In this document: piece after piece, positions 11,930-21,976 of the stretch
How the letters are laid out: each line of letters opens with the position of its first letter
How positions within the stretch are numbered: position 1 is the stretch's first letter
Source: Prinia subflava
Taxonomy: Eukaryota; Chordata; Aves; Passeriformes; Cisticolidae
Length of the DNA: 64,000 bases
Assembly (NCBI RefSeq): GCF_021018805.1
Contig: NC_086248.1
Location: forward strand, 51,713,485 to 51,777,484
Direction of reading: 5' to 3'
Program-made: the position numbers and the translations under genes
Notes under the pieces: generated by a model
Told to the model about the DNA's origin: nothing
Seen by the model: the letters and a program-made list of their open reading frames with translations, nothing else
The model's database searches: none

Positions 11930-14230
11930 ATTTAGCAAAAAATGAAGACACTTAGAAAAAATTAATCAAAAATCCAGACTATATGAGGAAGAAAAAAACT
12001 CTAATTGCCTATGTTCTAAGGCTAGGAGCCTTCTTAGTAAACAAGAGTTGGGATGGCTAATTTATGAACATGAATTTTTCCTCATTGGCATTACTGAGAC
12101 TTGACTGGGTGATCTGCATGACTGAAATACTGAAATCACTGGCTGTATTCCACTTAGGAAAAAAGAAGTTGGGAGACAGAGTGCAACAAGACACTTCATG
12201 TCAAAAATGGCCCTTTCTAAGCACTGCCAGTGTAGAAATGATGAATACTGGAATTTCAGGGGTGAATATGTAACTGATTAAGTGCAAATTACCAGCTGGG
12301 ATTGGTTGCAAGTCACCGTGTCACAGCAGGGAGCACCAGGCTCAGGTGAGTACCTGTCTATAGAGCAGGAGAACTAAATGGCTGTAGAATCACAGGAACT
12401 TCAGCCTGAGAGACATATGCTGAAGAAATTCTGATGCCAATGCTAACATTCTTCTAGAATCCCAAAGCTATAGGTAAAACTTTCTAACATATTACTAGGT
12501 AAAAATCATGGTTGTGTTAGTACAAATTCTTGGATTTGCTGTTTGCACAGAAAACAAAGCCCAGTCAGCAGTGATCCTGTACTGCTTTTAATGGGTTGAT
12601 TTCAATGAATTGATAGCAATTAAGAACCAAAATAATTGAAAAGGTGGGGAAACAGTATCACAACATAATGAGCCTACATTGAACCAGAGAAAATAGGTAA
12701 AGGAAACAAAAGTAAAAGAATACACAGTCATTCAATAATGGACTTCATCAGATTCTAGTAAATCAAGATTAATCAATTACAAAATTGAAAAGGCAATAAG
12801 ACCTGCCATGGCTGCTAAGGACAATAAGAAGAGAGATTACTTGGGCTTTTTTAAAAGGATATTACAAGCAAATAAAAGAGAAGAACAACACTGGTTTTGC
12901 ACTAGCAGATGAGAAATGCAGAATAAAGAAAAATAATGCAGACAAACCATGTGTGCTCAGTACATAGCCCCACTCTCTGTTTAGGAGGGGAGAGAATAGA
13001 AATTTTATCATAGCTTAAGGCTGAAGTACTTTTTATTTCACTGGTCACTACAGAGAATTAAAAGGCAGTTAATAATAGCACACATTTCCAAATAAAAAGG
13101 TCAAGGTAATTTTAATTGAGAAGTTTCAGAAAAATCTGGTAAAGAAATTCTCTGAACCAATAATGTTGATTCTCAATAAGAACTGGAGCACCAGAAAAGG
13201 CCCAGTGAAAAGGAGGAAATTTAATGTTGTGCCAATATTTTAAAGGGGTGAATGAGATGACCTGTCAGTCTAACATTGATCTGAGGCAAAATGATGAAAA
13301 AAGTTAAAATAAGACTCAATTAATAAGGAATTAAAGGTGGATAATTATCGCTGACCAACATGGGTTTATGGAAAACATCAAGCTAACTTGATGGCTTTTA
13401 TTGATGAGATTACAAATTTGGATGATGATGGAAACCATGGTCGTTCAAAAACTTTAGATTTTTGAGCTCATTTTGATGACCATTTAATAAGGAAAACTAG
13501 AAGGAAATTCAACATAGAGCATATTGAGTTAGTAAAAACAGTAGCTAATGATACATCTCAAATTGGAACTTTAAGTGGAAAACAACTTCTGGACAAGTCA
13601 GTAAGACCTTGCACTATCTACCATTTTAAGTATTTCCACATAAAAGAAAAAAAAAAAGGAAATTGCTGTCAATATAATTCGAAGATGCAAAAATAGCTTC
13701 AGTAGCATGTTGTGAAGACAACTGGTAGTTTTATGTAACTTGGATGACTTTGGCAAGTTGAAGACAAAGAAACTTTTATTTGAGCAGGGCAGAACGCAAA
13801 ATCCTACAGCCAGGAAAAGACATGGCAATTCAGAGGGAATACATGGAGAAGCCTTTCTCAGGAAACAGAACCAGAGAAGGAGCTCTAGAGGTCATAGGAG
13901 ATGAACAAGATGGACAGGACATTTCATGAGGATGATGAAAGCAAATCTGATATGAAGCTTTTTTGCATTTGAAAATGTCACATTCCTTAATAACATGCTG
14001 TGTTCACTTCCACAGCCCAAACTTCTAGAAAATATTGAACCACTAGGGAGGATTGAAAAAAAAAGAAAAAAAGAAAAAAGAAAAAAGAAAGTGAAAATGA
14101 TTGAAAGGACTGAAAAATCTACCTGATAGTATAACACACAGGGAGACCAAGGTCTTTATCTTATCAGAAAGAAGATTATATATTAAAATGGCAATGTTCA
14201 AGAGAAGCTTATATAGAGAAGAAAACAACT
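11930..14230 (+). mobile_element. Ancient, decayed CR1-type LINE with ORF2 remains
   Basis: An unusually long non-LTR retrotransposon fragment in sense orientation. An endonuclease-domain trace reads IGITET from 12084, then LGDLHD and NTEI, with in-frame TGA where the family normally has Trp. A pre-RT linker follows at about 12780-12930. Reverse transcriptase traces are PVSLTLI at 13261, DQHGFMEN at 13353 and NLMAFIDEITNL at 13385-13420, the last in a shifted frame after a small deletion. Sequence from about 13860 to 14230 resembles the region after the RT domain, more weakly. Many stops and frameshifts make it non-functional. The 5' edge and everything after 13610 are uncertain. The family call rests on CR1/L3-clade RT wording that I recognise. 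Confidence 0.8.
14056..14090 (+). repeat. (GAAAAA)n purine tract
   Basis: Runs of five to nine A separated by single G, ending in GAAAG. It lies inside the weakly recognised 3' part of the decayed CR1 copy and probably arose after insertion. Confidence 0.85.
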
Positions 14231-15151
14231 TTTTTGATTTCTAAAGAGAACTTTTCAGTGTTGCTGTTAGAAGCTGAGCAAGAAGCAGTTCTTTAAAAAA
14301 AAAAGGTTTAGACTAGAGATAAAATTTTTGGATATTATTTCTTCTACTGGATCTCTAGAATTTATTACATAATGCTTTATGTATTCTTCATTTTAAGAAA
14401 ATCCTAAATAATGTCTGGAACATTATTCCCCAAATTTAGTCCAATCAGAAATCAATCTAAGGAAGACCTCTCACTGACTGCAGAAGGCCAGTCTGGGTAA
14501 ACAAAGGGACTCCATTTCACCTAGAAAGTCACTAAAACGTTATAAAAAAACATATCGGGTTGTTCTTCTCTGATGTGTTTTGTGAGTTACAAGGCCACCC
14601 ATGATCTCAGGAAAACAAAAGCATTTTCCGAGATCAGTCCAGAAGAGATCACTAGAACTGCTGCATGCCTTTTACTTTTCCTTCTTGCAGTCCACTCTCC
14701 ATGAAGCCCTGTTGCCCTGGTTTTTTGGAGTTTTTTTTAAAGCCTTCTACTTGTTCATAAGATGGAGTCAGTTCTTTTGTTTCTGTACAACATTAAGGGT
14801 CAGTTTTTCACTTTCTCACACTTTGGAACATAAATAGCCTTTCTTGCAAAACTGTCCTTTGTCTATATATTTCTAGCCTGAAAATAATGTTAGTTGACAG
14901 CTGGTCTGGCCAGTGGGGTGAAGGGGTAGTAATCCCAGAAGCCAATCCATAACCAGACCCATAAATGTATAAAAATGTAAGAAATAAACAGGCTAGCCCT
15001 CTTTTTGGGGAGCAACCTTTCACTGCAGACCTCCTGCCTCTGTGTTGTTTTGCGTGCCACTCCAGCAAAGCCCTTTGATTCCCTGCGTGGCAAAGTGAGG
15101 CCGTATCAGACACGGCTCCTCCTGCAGCCTGGTACCCAGGCGGGCCGGAGA
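14231..15151. other. Non-coding sequence flanking the G-rich array
   Basis: No gene or named repeat. AT-rich until about 15000, then CpGs become more frequent towards the pentamer array. Confidence 0.5.
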
Positions 15152-15371
15152 GGGGCGGGGCAGGGCGGGGCAGGGCAGGGCAGGGCAGGGCGGGGCAGGG
15201 CGGGGCAGGGCGGGGCAGGGCGGGGCAGGGCGGGGCAGGGCGGGGCAGTGCAGGGCAGGGCAGGGCAGGGCAGGGCGGGGCAGGGCGGGGCAGGGCGGGG
15301 CGGGGCAGGGCGGGGCAGGGCGGGGCAGGGCGGGGCAGGGCAGGGCAGGGCAGGGCAGGGCAGGGCGGGGC
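15152..15371. repeat. G-rich pentamer minisatellite (GGGCA/GGGCG)n
   Basis: About 220 bases built from 5-base units GGGCA and GGGCG, often paired as a 10-base GGGGCAGGGC step, with one variant GCAGTGCAG near 15245. Every unit supplies a run of three or more G on the + strand, so many quadruplexes could form. Flanks at 15040-15150 and 15370-15480 are GC-richer and contain CpGs, so this may be a small CpG-rich element. Because five is not a multiple of three and no stop can be written from the unit, long frames cross it on both strands (248 codons +, 269 codons -). Their Gly/Ala/Arg and Pro/Cys/Ala-rich translations are artefacts. Confidence 0.93.
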
Positions 15372-18300
15372 GGCAGCGCTGCGGGCTGCGAATCTCTTCA
15401 TCCAGGGATCCGCTAGAGCGGCCGGAGACCGGTGCCGTGTCTGTGCATGAACGCAGTGCCCTCTCTTGGCGGGTTTCAGTTCACAAAGAATATCAAGGTT
15501 CAGCTGCAGCTGAGCGCTACCAGAGCCCTTCCAACTGCTCAGAGCTTTGGAGACTGGCAGTACGACAGTCCATTCTGCTTCTTCTCTTTGCCCGTCAAAT
15601 ATCCTCCTTGAATACAAGCCATATTTTTACCCCTCTCTCCATTTTTCTCCATTTCAAAGACCATAGTCACACTTCTGTCACAGAAGAAAGCATCCTTCTG
15701 TTTGTCAAATGTCAGGATTTTTGTTTCACTGGCAATCAAAATATTTGCTGAAAACACAGCCTGTTTATTTCAGAATTAGAATATATTAAAACAATTTGTT
15801 AAATAGATTAAATACAAACTTGATAAATGAAAATTGGATTTGACAATGACTTAAGGAAAAAAGCAACTTTCAATAATAATAATAGCAGAATGCTTAAAAT
15901 ATGACGTTAATGGATATGCATCCATGATTTCATGACAAGGAAGTAAATAGAAAAAACAGTGGTCACAAAGAATAATCTGACCTCCTCACTGGCCAATTTT
16001 AAATGCGAGAAGAAATTCCAATGCTATGAAAATGATTTCTCCCTTGTGTTACCTTGCCCTAGGCAAAATGAGAACACATTTATTTTCCAGATGAGGTATA
16101 TAAGAAGCAGAATGTTTAATCGACTTGCCAAAGGTTACACAAGTTTACAGGAGACAGATAAGAAAAATCTACTGTGTGGATGTCCAAAGTATCTAACATA
16201 TGAAGTGTTTCAAATCTCTGTACGCAGATCTACTGAAATGTAGGATCAATAATATTAAATTACCTATATAATGCTTTAATGTCCACAAAACTAAAAACAC
16301 TCGACATCGACTAAAAACATTTAGTTTGAGAAAACATTGACTAAAAATAGTGATAGCATTACTAGACGCCTTTTTTTTTTCCCCAGAAAGGCTAATAAGT
16401 GCATAGAAGATTACAGTGTTAGTTAAGAAAAACCTCGTACAAACTGTGTCCACAGAGAGAAATGATAAGCCTTCAGGTTGACAATTTTGTTAACCATGCA
16501 TCTTTGTAAAGCAAGACAACATGGCAAGGAATTCCTCCTCCCCTCCCATTCCTATTTTTCCCATTGTCCCATAGAAGGTGGAGCAACCTGAAAAATGCCA
16601 AAGCTATTGCATCCTTAATGTCTCTCAAGCCTGGGTGGAAATCAAACTCAGCAGCAAGGATGCAGTGACAGCACCTGGCTGCCATTGATCAGTTTTTGCC
16701 ACTTGTGGTGTTCTGCAGTTGGTGGCCCAGGAAGGTCAGGTACCCTTAGACACTACTCTGCTGATCTCTGGTCATACCCTGTGCTGCAGCCCACTTCAGG
16801 ACCTCAGCTGAGCACCTGGGTGCAGCACCCTTCCAGACAGGTTCAGCATTCATCCTCATGTATAATTCACTATGATTTTCTACCAGCATTTCTAATGGCA
16901 AGTATGTGATGGCTGCATTGTCTACAAAGTCAGTATATGACAAAGTGCCAGGGACAAATAATTCTCTTCCTGAATCTAACTGCTTGCTGAGCTTCCCCAT
17001 CATATTCCCTTCATATTTTGAAAACTGGCTTGTCCTCTGCCTGCACACGAGAAGTGAGATTGCTACTCCCATTACTTCATCCACTCATTACCAGTAATAA
17101 AATGCCCAGAAAATTCCCTTACTGGTTAGTATTGCTAAGCAGAAATGACACATCACATTATTTCCAAAATTTAGTCACTTAGAATCAGTCAAGAAATGGA
17201 ATACATTAAATGAATGGATTATCCTTATTATTGTTATTACTTACATCTCATCTAAGGTATGGATATTGTTGAATAAGAAAGTAAAATCTTATTCTTTTCT
17301 TTGCAACAGTTCCATGGCCCAATAGTTATCTCCATAAGGGAAAGGGAGACTGTGCCTGTTTCCAGTAGCCAGAGTGTATGACATGGCCTCAGATTTCCAG
17401 CATAGTTTTAGAAATAGGAACCAAAAACTTTTCCATCTTTGTAGAAGCTATGATGTATCACTAGGCTTTCCACTTCTATTTTTCATTTCATTCATGAAAT
17501 GATACCCCTCCTAATTTATCTCACCCTCTGGCTAGTTGTTGTCTGGTGACTTTTACAAGCCTTAAATTCATGCCTGAAAGGGATAACACTGCTCTTCTCA
17601 CTCAGTTAAAACAAAGACTTACTTAGAAAATGTACACATTTAAACCCACTTAATGTTTCAAATATCATTATTTTCAGTAGCAACTGCTTCTTAGTTAAAT
17701 GGTTTTCAGGCATCAGACTATTACATGACAGATGAATTTGTCACTATGCAAAATGTGAAACCTGTAATCAACTTGTTATGGCATTTCACAAAAGTATGTG
17801 ACAGTAAAATAAGTAAACTGTCATTTGGGCAATCAAGTCTTGAAATCCTGCAGGAGGTGAAAAAAAGTACCTGACACTCAAGTCTTCATGGTAGAGATGA
17901 TGTTCAAAAAAATTGTTTAATACTGCTACAGTCTTACAAGTTTGAATAGAATTTTTATTGCAGTGTGCTTAAGCCTGCAATAATTTTGTATTATGTTCTA
18001 ATCTCTTAGTTTTCCCCCCTAATTGATTCTTTCCCCAGAAAATTAACATGCACGTGACACAGCAAGGTCTGCTCTGTTAACAAGGTGTGGGTTAAATTGA
18101 AACAGTATTTTCCGTTTGATGACAGCATTATGAATTATAAAGCACACTGGTTTGGTATATTTCAGACTGGTTTGATATGAGAATGGATGCAGTAGGTAGG
18201 AGCCCATGCTGATTTGCTGGCACCTGGGACAGCCTGGGGATGTGGTGCTGGCGGCAGCAAGCTCCTACATGGCTGGAGTGCTTGGGATGACGTGCTGCTG

Positions 18301-18877
18301 AACTCACACTGTGCTGGCGTAACAGATCTCACATGAACGTTTTATTAAAGGAAAGGGATACAGAAGCCATGCTCTGTAAGCCGCTAGTGGCCCTCCCTGC
18401 CAGTCTGCTTGGCCTGCGGCTTGTTCTCGCAAGCCCTTGTTCTCCCCTCTGGCTCTGGCTTGATGCAGCAGGCTGGCAGCTGCAGCCCTCCTTGGACTTC
18501 CCTTTTCCCCAGGTGCTCCTCCAGGCTCAGGGAAGGAGCAGGCTAGGGTTAGGCTTAAAACCAGTCAGTAAGTCCTGTCAAACCACAGGGGAGGCACTCT
18601 AGGGGACACAGGCTTTCACCATTATGCTGCTGAAAGGTGAATTCCCCTCTCGTCTCCAAAGAGCAGACATCCTGGGTGTACAGGCATTAGCAATGAGCTC
18701 CTGCAACTGGAAGTGTAAAATGAATCTGAAGTGTAAAATAATCCTGTTTCCAATCATTAGTGACAGTCACAGATTTTGGAACTGATCCCCTCCCAGAAAT
18801 GAGTTATAGAAATAGGAATAAAGTTACACTTGATTGAGAAGACTGAAGGGAAACAGGGAAAACCTATTTTTATCTGG
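15372..18877. other. Non-coding sequence, no gene recognised
   Basis: Contains a perfect 8-bp hairpin (TCATTTCA/TGAAATGA, 4-base loop) at 17483-17502 and a 112-codon minus-strand frame at 16746-17084 with no family I recognise. A GC-richer patch at 18180-18620 has a minus-strand AATAAA near 18340. It could be an old LTR or an unannotated transcript end, but nothing else supports either. Confidence 0.45.
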
Positions 18878-19065
18878 TGGTTGGGTTTTGTTTGTTTGTT
18901 TGTTTGTTGTGTGTTTGTTTTGGGGTTTTTTGTTTTGTTTTGTTTGTTTGTTTTGGGGTTTTTTTTGTTTTGTTTTTGGTTTTTTGTGGTTTTTTGTGGT
19001 TTTTTGGTTTGGTTTGGGTTGGTTTTTTTGGAGGGGGGGTTCTGTTTAGATTTTTGGGTTTTTTT
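18878..19065. repeat. G/T-rich low-complexity tract
   Basis: Irregular (GTTT)n, (GGTTTTTT)n and GGTTTGG units over nearly 190 bases. All three + frames stay open because T/G-only codons rarely make stops, giving false Phe/Gly/Leu-rich proteins of 70-82 codons. The opposite strand is a false Lys/Asn/Pro-rich frame of 110 codons. Confidence 0.9.
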
Positions 19066-19857
19066 GGTCCCTTTATGATTACAAATCAACTAGTGAAACC
19101 ACGGTAACCTGCAAGTTAATGTTTTGCATGGAAGAACCTTCAGTGAAGAGCACTGCACAGCCTGCCTTCGAAGAAAACTTTGGTTTTGTTTTGACAAAGT
19201 TATGAACGTTTGGAAATTACTCACTGAGCACACATAACAGGCCTTTTGTAAAGTCTAACTAGGAACCAAAAAAACCAGTATTGCTGTGTGTACACAGCTG
19301 ATTTTGCTGTATGCTGAAGCTGCAGGGCCCCAAGAACAGGCTTAGATTGGACTCAAAAAGGCCCTGACCTGAGCACTTGACCCAATGAGAACTCAGTCCT
19401 GTGGCTCACTTCGAGTCCTTTTCATAAAAGAGATTAAATAAATAAAAGTGACATAGAGAAAGGAAGTTTGTGTGGTCAGATAAGCCACAGACCAGGGGGA
19501 AGTGGATAACAGCATAGAAATAGACATATTTACTTTAAAGGTACTTAGGAGAAGGCAAACAAGTTGAGATTCTTACTACAATGCAAAGCTATAGGAGAAG
19601 GTGTTGAGAAGAAAAAAGATCATGGAGCTTTAGGAAGCTGTTGGAGTCCATGGAGATTGCAATTTTGGACTCTCACTACTGCCCACATTTCCTTAGGAAA
19701 TCTCCCACTGTAATGAAGAAGCAGATAGTTATGGCACAGAGATAGAACCCTTTGCTTCCTCACAAACAAGTCCAAAGGAGTAGAAGCTGTCCTTTCTGTT
19801 AGCTTCCCAGCTCCCAATCTCAGATAATGAGATACACTGCTCTTGCCACTGCCATGT
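19066..19857. other. Non-coding sequence, no gene recognised
   Basis: No exon, RNA gene or repeat family recognised. The last 200 bases may be a more diverged part of the CR1 fragment that ends at 19946. Confidence 0.5.
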
Positions 19858-19946
19858 GCTATAGGATGACCCTGCTTGAGTAGCGAGGTTGGAGCAGATG
19901 ACTCAAATGTAGTCCCTTCCAACTCTACCCATTCTGTGATCCTGTA
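19858..19946 (+). mobile_element. CR1 LINE 3' end, truncated
   Basis: Reads GATGACCCTGCTTGAGTAG, then GGTTGGAGCAGATGACT, GTCCCTTCCAACTCTA and ends ATTCTGTGATCCTGTA. This is the order and wording of a CR1 3' end with its ATTCTRTG terminal repeat. The 5' limit is soft. No coding capacity. Confidence 0.8.
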
Positions 19947-20438
19947 AGTTTAGGCATTATATGCTGAAGAAGTCATGAAAGACTGTTTGGGTTCAGAGGT
20001 GCCTGAACTATTCTCTGCCACTTGCTGGACATCTCTGCTTTCTGAGCCTCAGCTGTTCTACAGATTTATTTGTTCTCAGCTATGGCTATCTCTAGCAGTT
20101 GCCTCCTTGGATCCTGCAGTTGAGTATGTTCACTGTGTTTGGTTTTCCTAGTGACCAGTGATTTGACTAGCCCATACTGTGTGTCTGACAGCATAGAGGC
20201 TGACTTCCAGAAGAATGCACTTATGGAGCAGAGGACAAACACTGTCCCTTTTGAGCGTGTTTTGCTTCCCTGTGGAGTACTCATTACATTTTAAGAACCT
20301 TAGGAGTCGTAACTCATCATTTTTACAAACTTGCTTATGAAGTAAGAACAAACTACATGGGGTTCGAAGCTTCCAGAGAGCTTCTACTTTTACAGGGTAT
20401 TTGTGCTGCAAATACCCACATGTGTTCAGGAAACCCAG
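19947..20438. other. Non-coding sequence upstream of the promoter region
   Basis: No gene or repeat named. A 161-codon minus-strand frame (20148-20633) covers this stretch and runs away from the CpG island. It shows no recognisable domain, and a frame this long is about what chance allows across 64 kb and six frames. Confidence 0.45.
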
Positions 20439-20469
20439 TGACGTTCCCAGTTCATAATTGTTGACGTCA
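20439..20469. promoter_or_regulatory. Paired CRE-like sites
   Basis: A perfect palindromic cAMP-response element core TGACGTCA occupies 20462-20469, and a variant TGACGTTC lies at 20439-20446. They are about 400 bases upstream of the CpG island. CREB/ATF proteins bind this octamer in general; use here is inferred from motif and position only. Confidence 0.5.
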
Positions 20470-20715
20470 CCAGTAAAACCTCTTCTGTTAATGGCCGGCT
20501 CAGTAAGAGCGACCTGGTCCAAATGCAATGTCAAGGTGGTTGCTGATGACACAGCAATTAACAGCCTTTTTAGGCTGATTGACACATCAGACCTCGACAT
20601 ATAATTTCCCAACATCATGTATTCTGAATGCAATTAACTGCAGAGGAAGACCGGATCAAGTCACTAAGTGCAAATGTTCCTCATCATAATGGTGGGAAGA
20701 ACCAGTTCCCTGACA

Positions 20716-20744
20716 CCAATTTTTTTTTTTTTTTTCTAAATTGG
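20716..20744. promoter_or_regulatory. Two CCAAT boxes flanking poly(T)
   Basis: CCAAT at 20716-20720 and its reverse complement ATTGG at 20740-20744 bracket a run of sixteen T (20720-20735). CCAAT is the NF-Y core. Its place just before the CpG island fits a distal promoter, but the pentamer is common and the evidence is weak. Confidence 0.3.
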
Positions 20745-21481
20745 ACCAGACTTGTCCTTCTTTTCCTGCCCTCACCCTCCAGCTCCTAGCCTCTGCCTCG
20801 AATCTCTCCCAGTCTCCCAGGTCAGACTCTTCTGACCTGCCCCCGCCTGCGACCTCTGCTCAGGGCGGGAGTGATCCCGGTGCGGAGGCAGACGGGGGCC
20901 GCCGTGTCCCCGGCACTCCCGGGAGCTCTCCCCGGTGCCGGCGGCGGCCGAGGGAGCGCGGCCGGGCCGGCTTCCCCTGCACCGCCGCCCGCGGCCGCCA
21001 GGCGGCAGCAGCGCGCGGCACCGCGGGGTTGCGGCCGCGCCGGCTCCGCTCCGCGGCCGGGCCGCGCTCCCCTGCCCTGCCGTGCCGTGCCCTGCCCTGC
21101 CGTGCCCGCGGGCCGGACCGGGCCCCGCCGCCGCACAGGCACGGCCCCTCCGGCAGGGCGCGGCGGCTGGCGCCGTGCGGTGCGGGCGAGCCCCGCGCGG
21201 GTCTGCGAGGAGCGGTGTCCCGCCGAGACAAAGGTGCCCGGCAAGGTGCAGCCGCGCTCGCCGCGCCCGCGCACACAAAGCGGAGGCGCCCCCGCCGCTG
21301 CGCCGCCTCTCCGCGCCCTCCCGCGGGGGAGCCCCCGGGGAAAGGGTTCGCACAGCTAGGGCTGCCTGAGCACTACCGGGAGGAGGAGAAGGGGAAGGCG
21401 GGCGGGGGAGCAGCTATGCCGTGCGCAGGAGGGAAGCCGCTCTGCGAGCGTGAACCGAGCTTAGCGCCGCCGCCCGCCTCG

Positions 21482-21540
21482 CCTCCCCGTCCGTCCGTCC
21501 CTCCCTCCCTTTTCCCCTCCTCCCCCCGCCTCCCCCCGCC
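21482..21540 (+). promoter_or_regulatory. Polypyrimidine tract in the CpG island
   Basis: Nearly pure C/T over about 60 bases (CCGTCCGTCCGTCCCTCCCT and then C-runs with TCC), about 360-420 bases before the start codon. Such promoter tracts can form triplex or i-motif structures and bind Sp/KLF or CNBP-type proteins. Whether it is transcribed leader or promoter is unknown. Confidence 0.6.
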
Positions 21541-21603
21541 GCAGACGGCTGCGAGCCCGGATGGTTTGCGAGCGGAGTTGAGGGGGCAAACTTTGAAGCC
21601 CAG

Positions 21604-21747
21604 ATGCCTCTGGGGCTGCGCGGCAGAGCGCGGCTGCTCCTGCAGGCACCTGCCGCCGCCCTCCCCCCGGCGCTGCCGCCCTCCGCGGGGGCGGCCGGCC
21701 CCGCTGCCCGCCAGCGCCGAGGCGGCGGGCGCTGCGGCCGCGGCTGA
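21604..21747 (+). other. Upstream ORF candidate, 47 codons
   Basis: ATG at 21604 in a weak context (C at -3) runs to TGA at 21745-21747, ending 150 bases before the NKAIN start. It is relevant only if transcription begins upstream of it. The translation is Ala/Pro/Arg/Gly-rich, as any frame here would be. A still shorter uORF (six codons) starts at 21561. Confidence 0.3.
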
Positions 21748-21778
21748 GGGCGGGCGGGCGGGCGGCGGGCGCGCCCCC

Positions 21779-21856
21779 ATGCGGGTCCCGGGCTGGGGCG
21801 CGCCGGCGGCAGGCGGGAGCCGGGCGGCGGCCGGGCGGTGCTCTCCCGCCGCCTGA
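21779..21856 (+). other. Upstream ORF candidate, 25 codons
   Basis: ATG at 21779, C at -3, reads MRVPGWGAPAAGG and onward to TGA at 21854-21856, ending 41 bases before the NKAIN ATG. The same frame is already open from an ATG at 21416, so a longer 146-codon uORF would share this end. The main start has a better context, so leaky scanning or reinitiation would be expected. Confidence 0.35.
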
Positions 21857-21897
21857 GTGGGCGCGGCGCGGGACGGCGGCGCGGGGTGCCGGGAGCC

Positions 21898-21951
21898 ATG
21901 GGCTATTGCAGCGGCCGGTGCACGCTGGTGGCCGTGTGCGGCGCGCAGCTG
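21898..21951 (+). CDS. NKAIN: NKAIN-family protein, first coding exon (NKAIN2/NKAIN3-like)
   Basis: ATG in a strong context (GCCATGG) opens MGYCSGRCTLVAVCGAQL, followed at once by the splice donor GTGAGT (21952-21957). The exon therefore ends in phase 0 after 18 codons. NKAIN proteins are small four-pass membrane proteins, enriched in neurons, that bind the Na+/K+-ATPase beta-1 subunit. MGxCSGRC is the conserved N-terminus, with the first hydrophobic segment beginning at TLVAV. YCSGRCTL and the later CG resemble NKAIN2; LVA resembles NKAIN1. The AT-rich region and very long first intron favour NKAIN2 or NKAIN3, so the paralogue is left open. The remaining exons lie beyond the window. Confidence 0.85.
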
Positions 21952-21976
21952 GTGAGTGGCGGCGGGGGCGGCCCGC

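Noticed and set aside
15406..15435. GGATCCGCTAGAGCGGCCGG looked like cloning-vector linker
   Set aside because: It does not continue into any vector sequence I know and is flanked by ordinary genomic DNA; restriction-site clustering in GC-rich DNA is expected by chance.
14808..15751. Open frames of 269 (-) and 248 (+) codons with pentapeptide-like repeats
   Set aside because: Both cross the GGGCA/GGGCG array, which cannot form stops in any frame. The repeat peptides are translation of a minisatellite.
16746..17084. 112-codon minus-strand frame
   Set aside because: I could not match the translation to any family, an overlapping plus-strand frame exists, and nothing around it looks like an exon.
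18830..19107. Phe/Gly/Val-rich membrane-like proteins of 71-82 codons
   Set aside because: Produced by the G/T-rich low-complexity tract in three overlapping frames.
20148..20633. 161-codon minus-strand frame just upstream of the island
   Set aside because: No recognisable domain. With thousands of frames in 64 kb, one of this length is expected by chance; no splice or promoter evidence.
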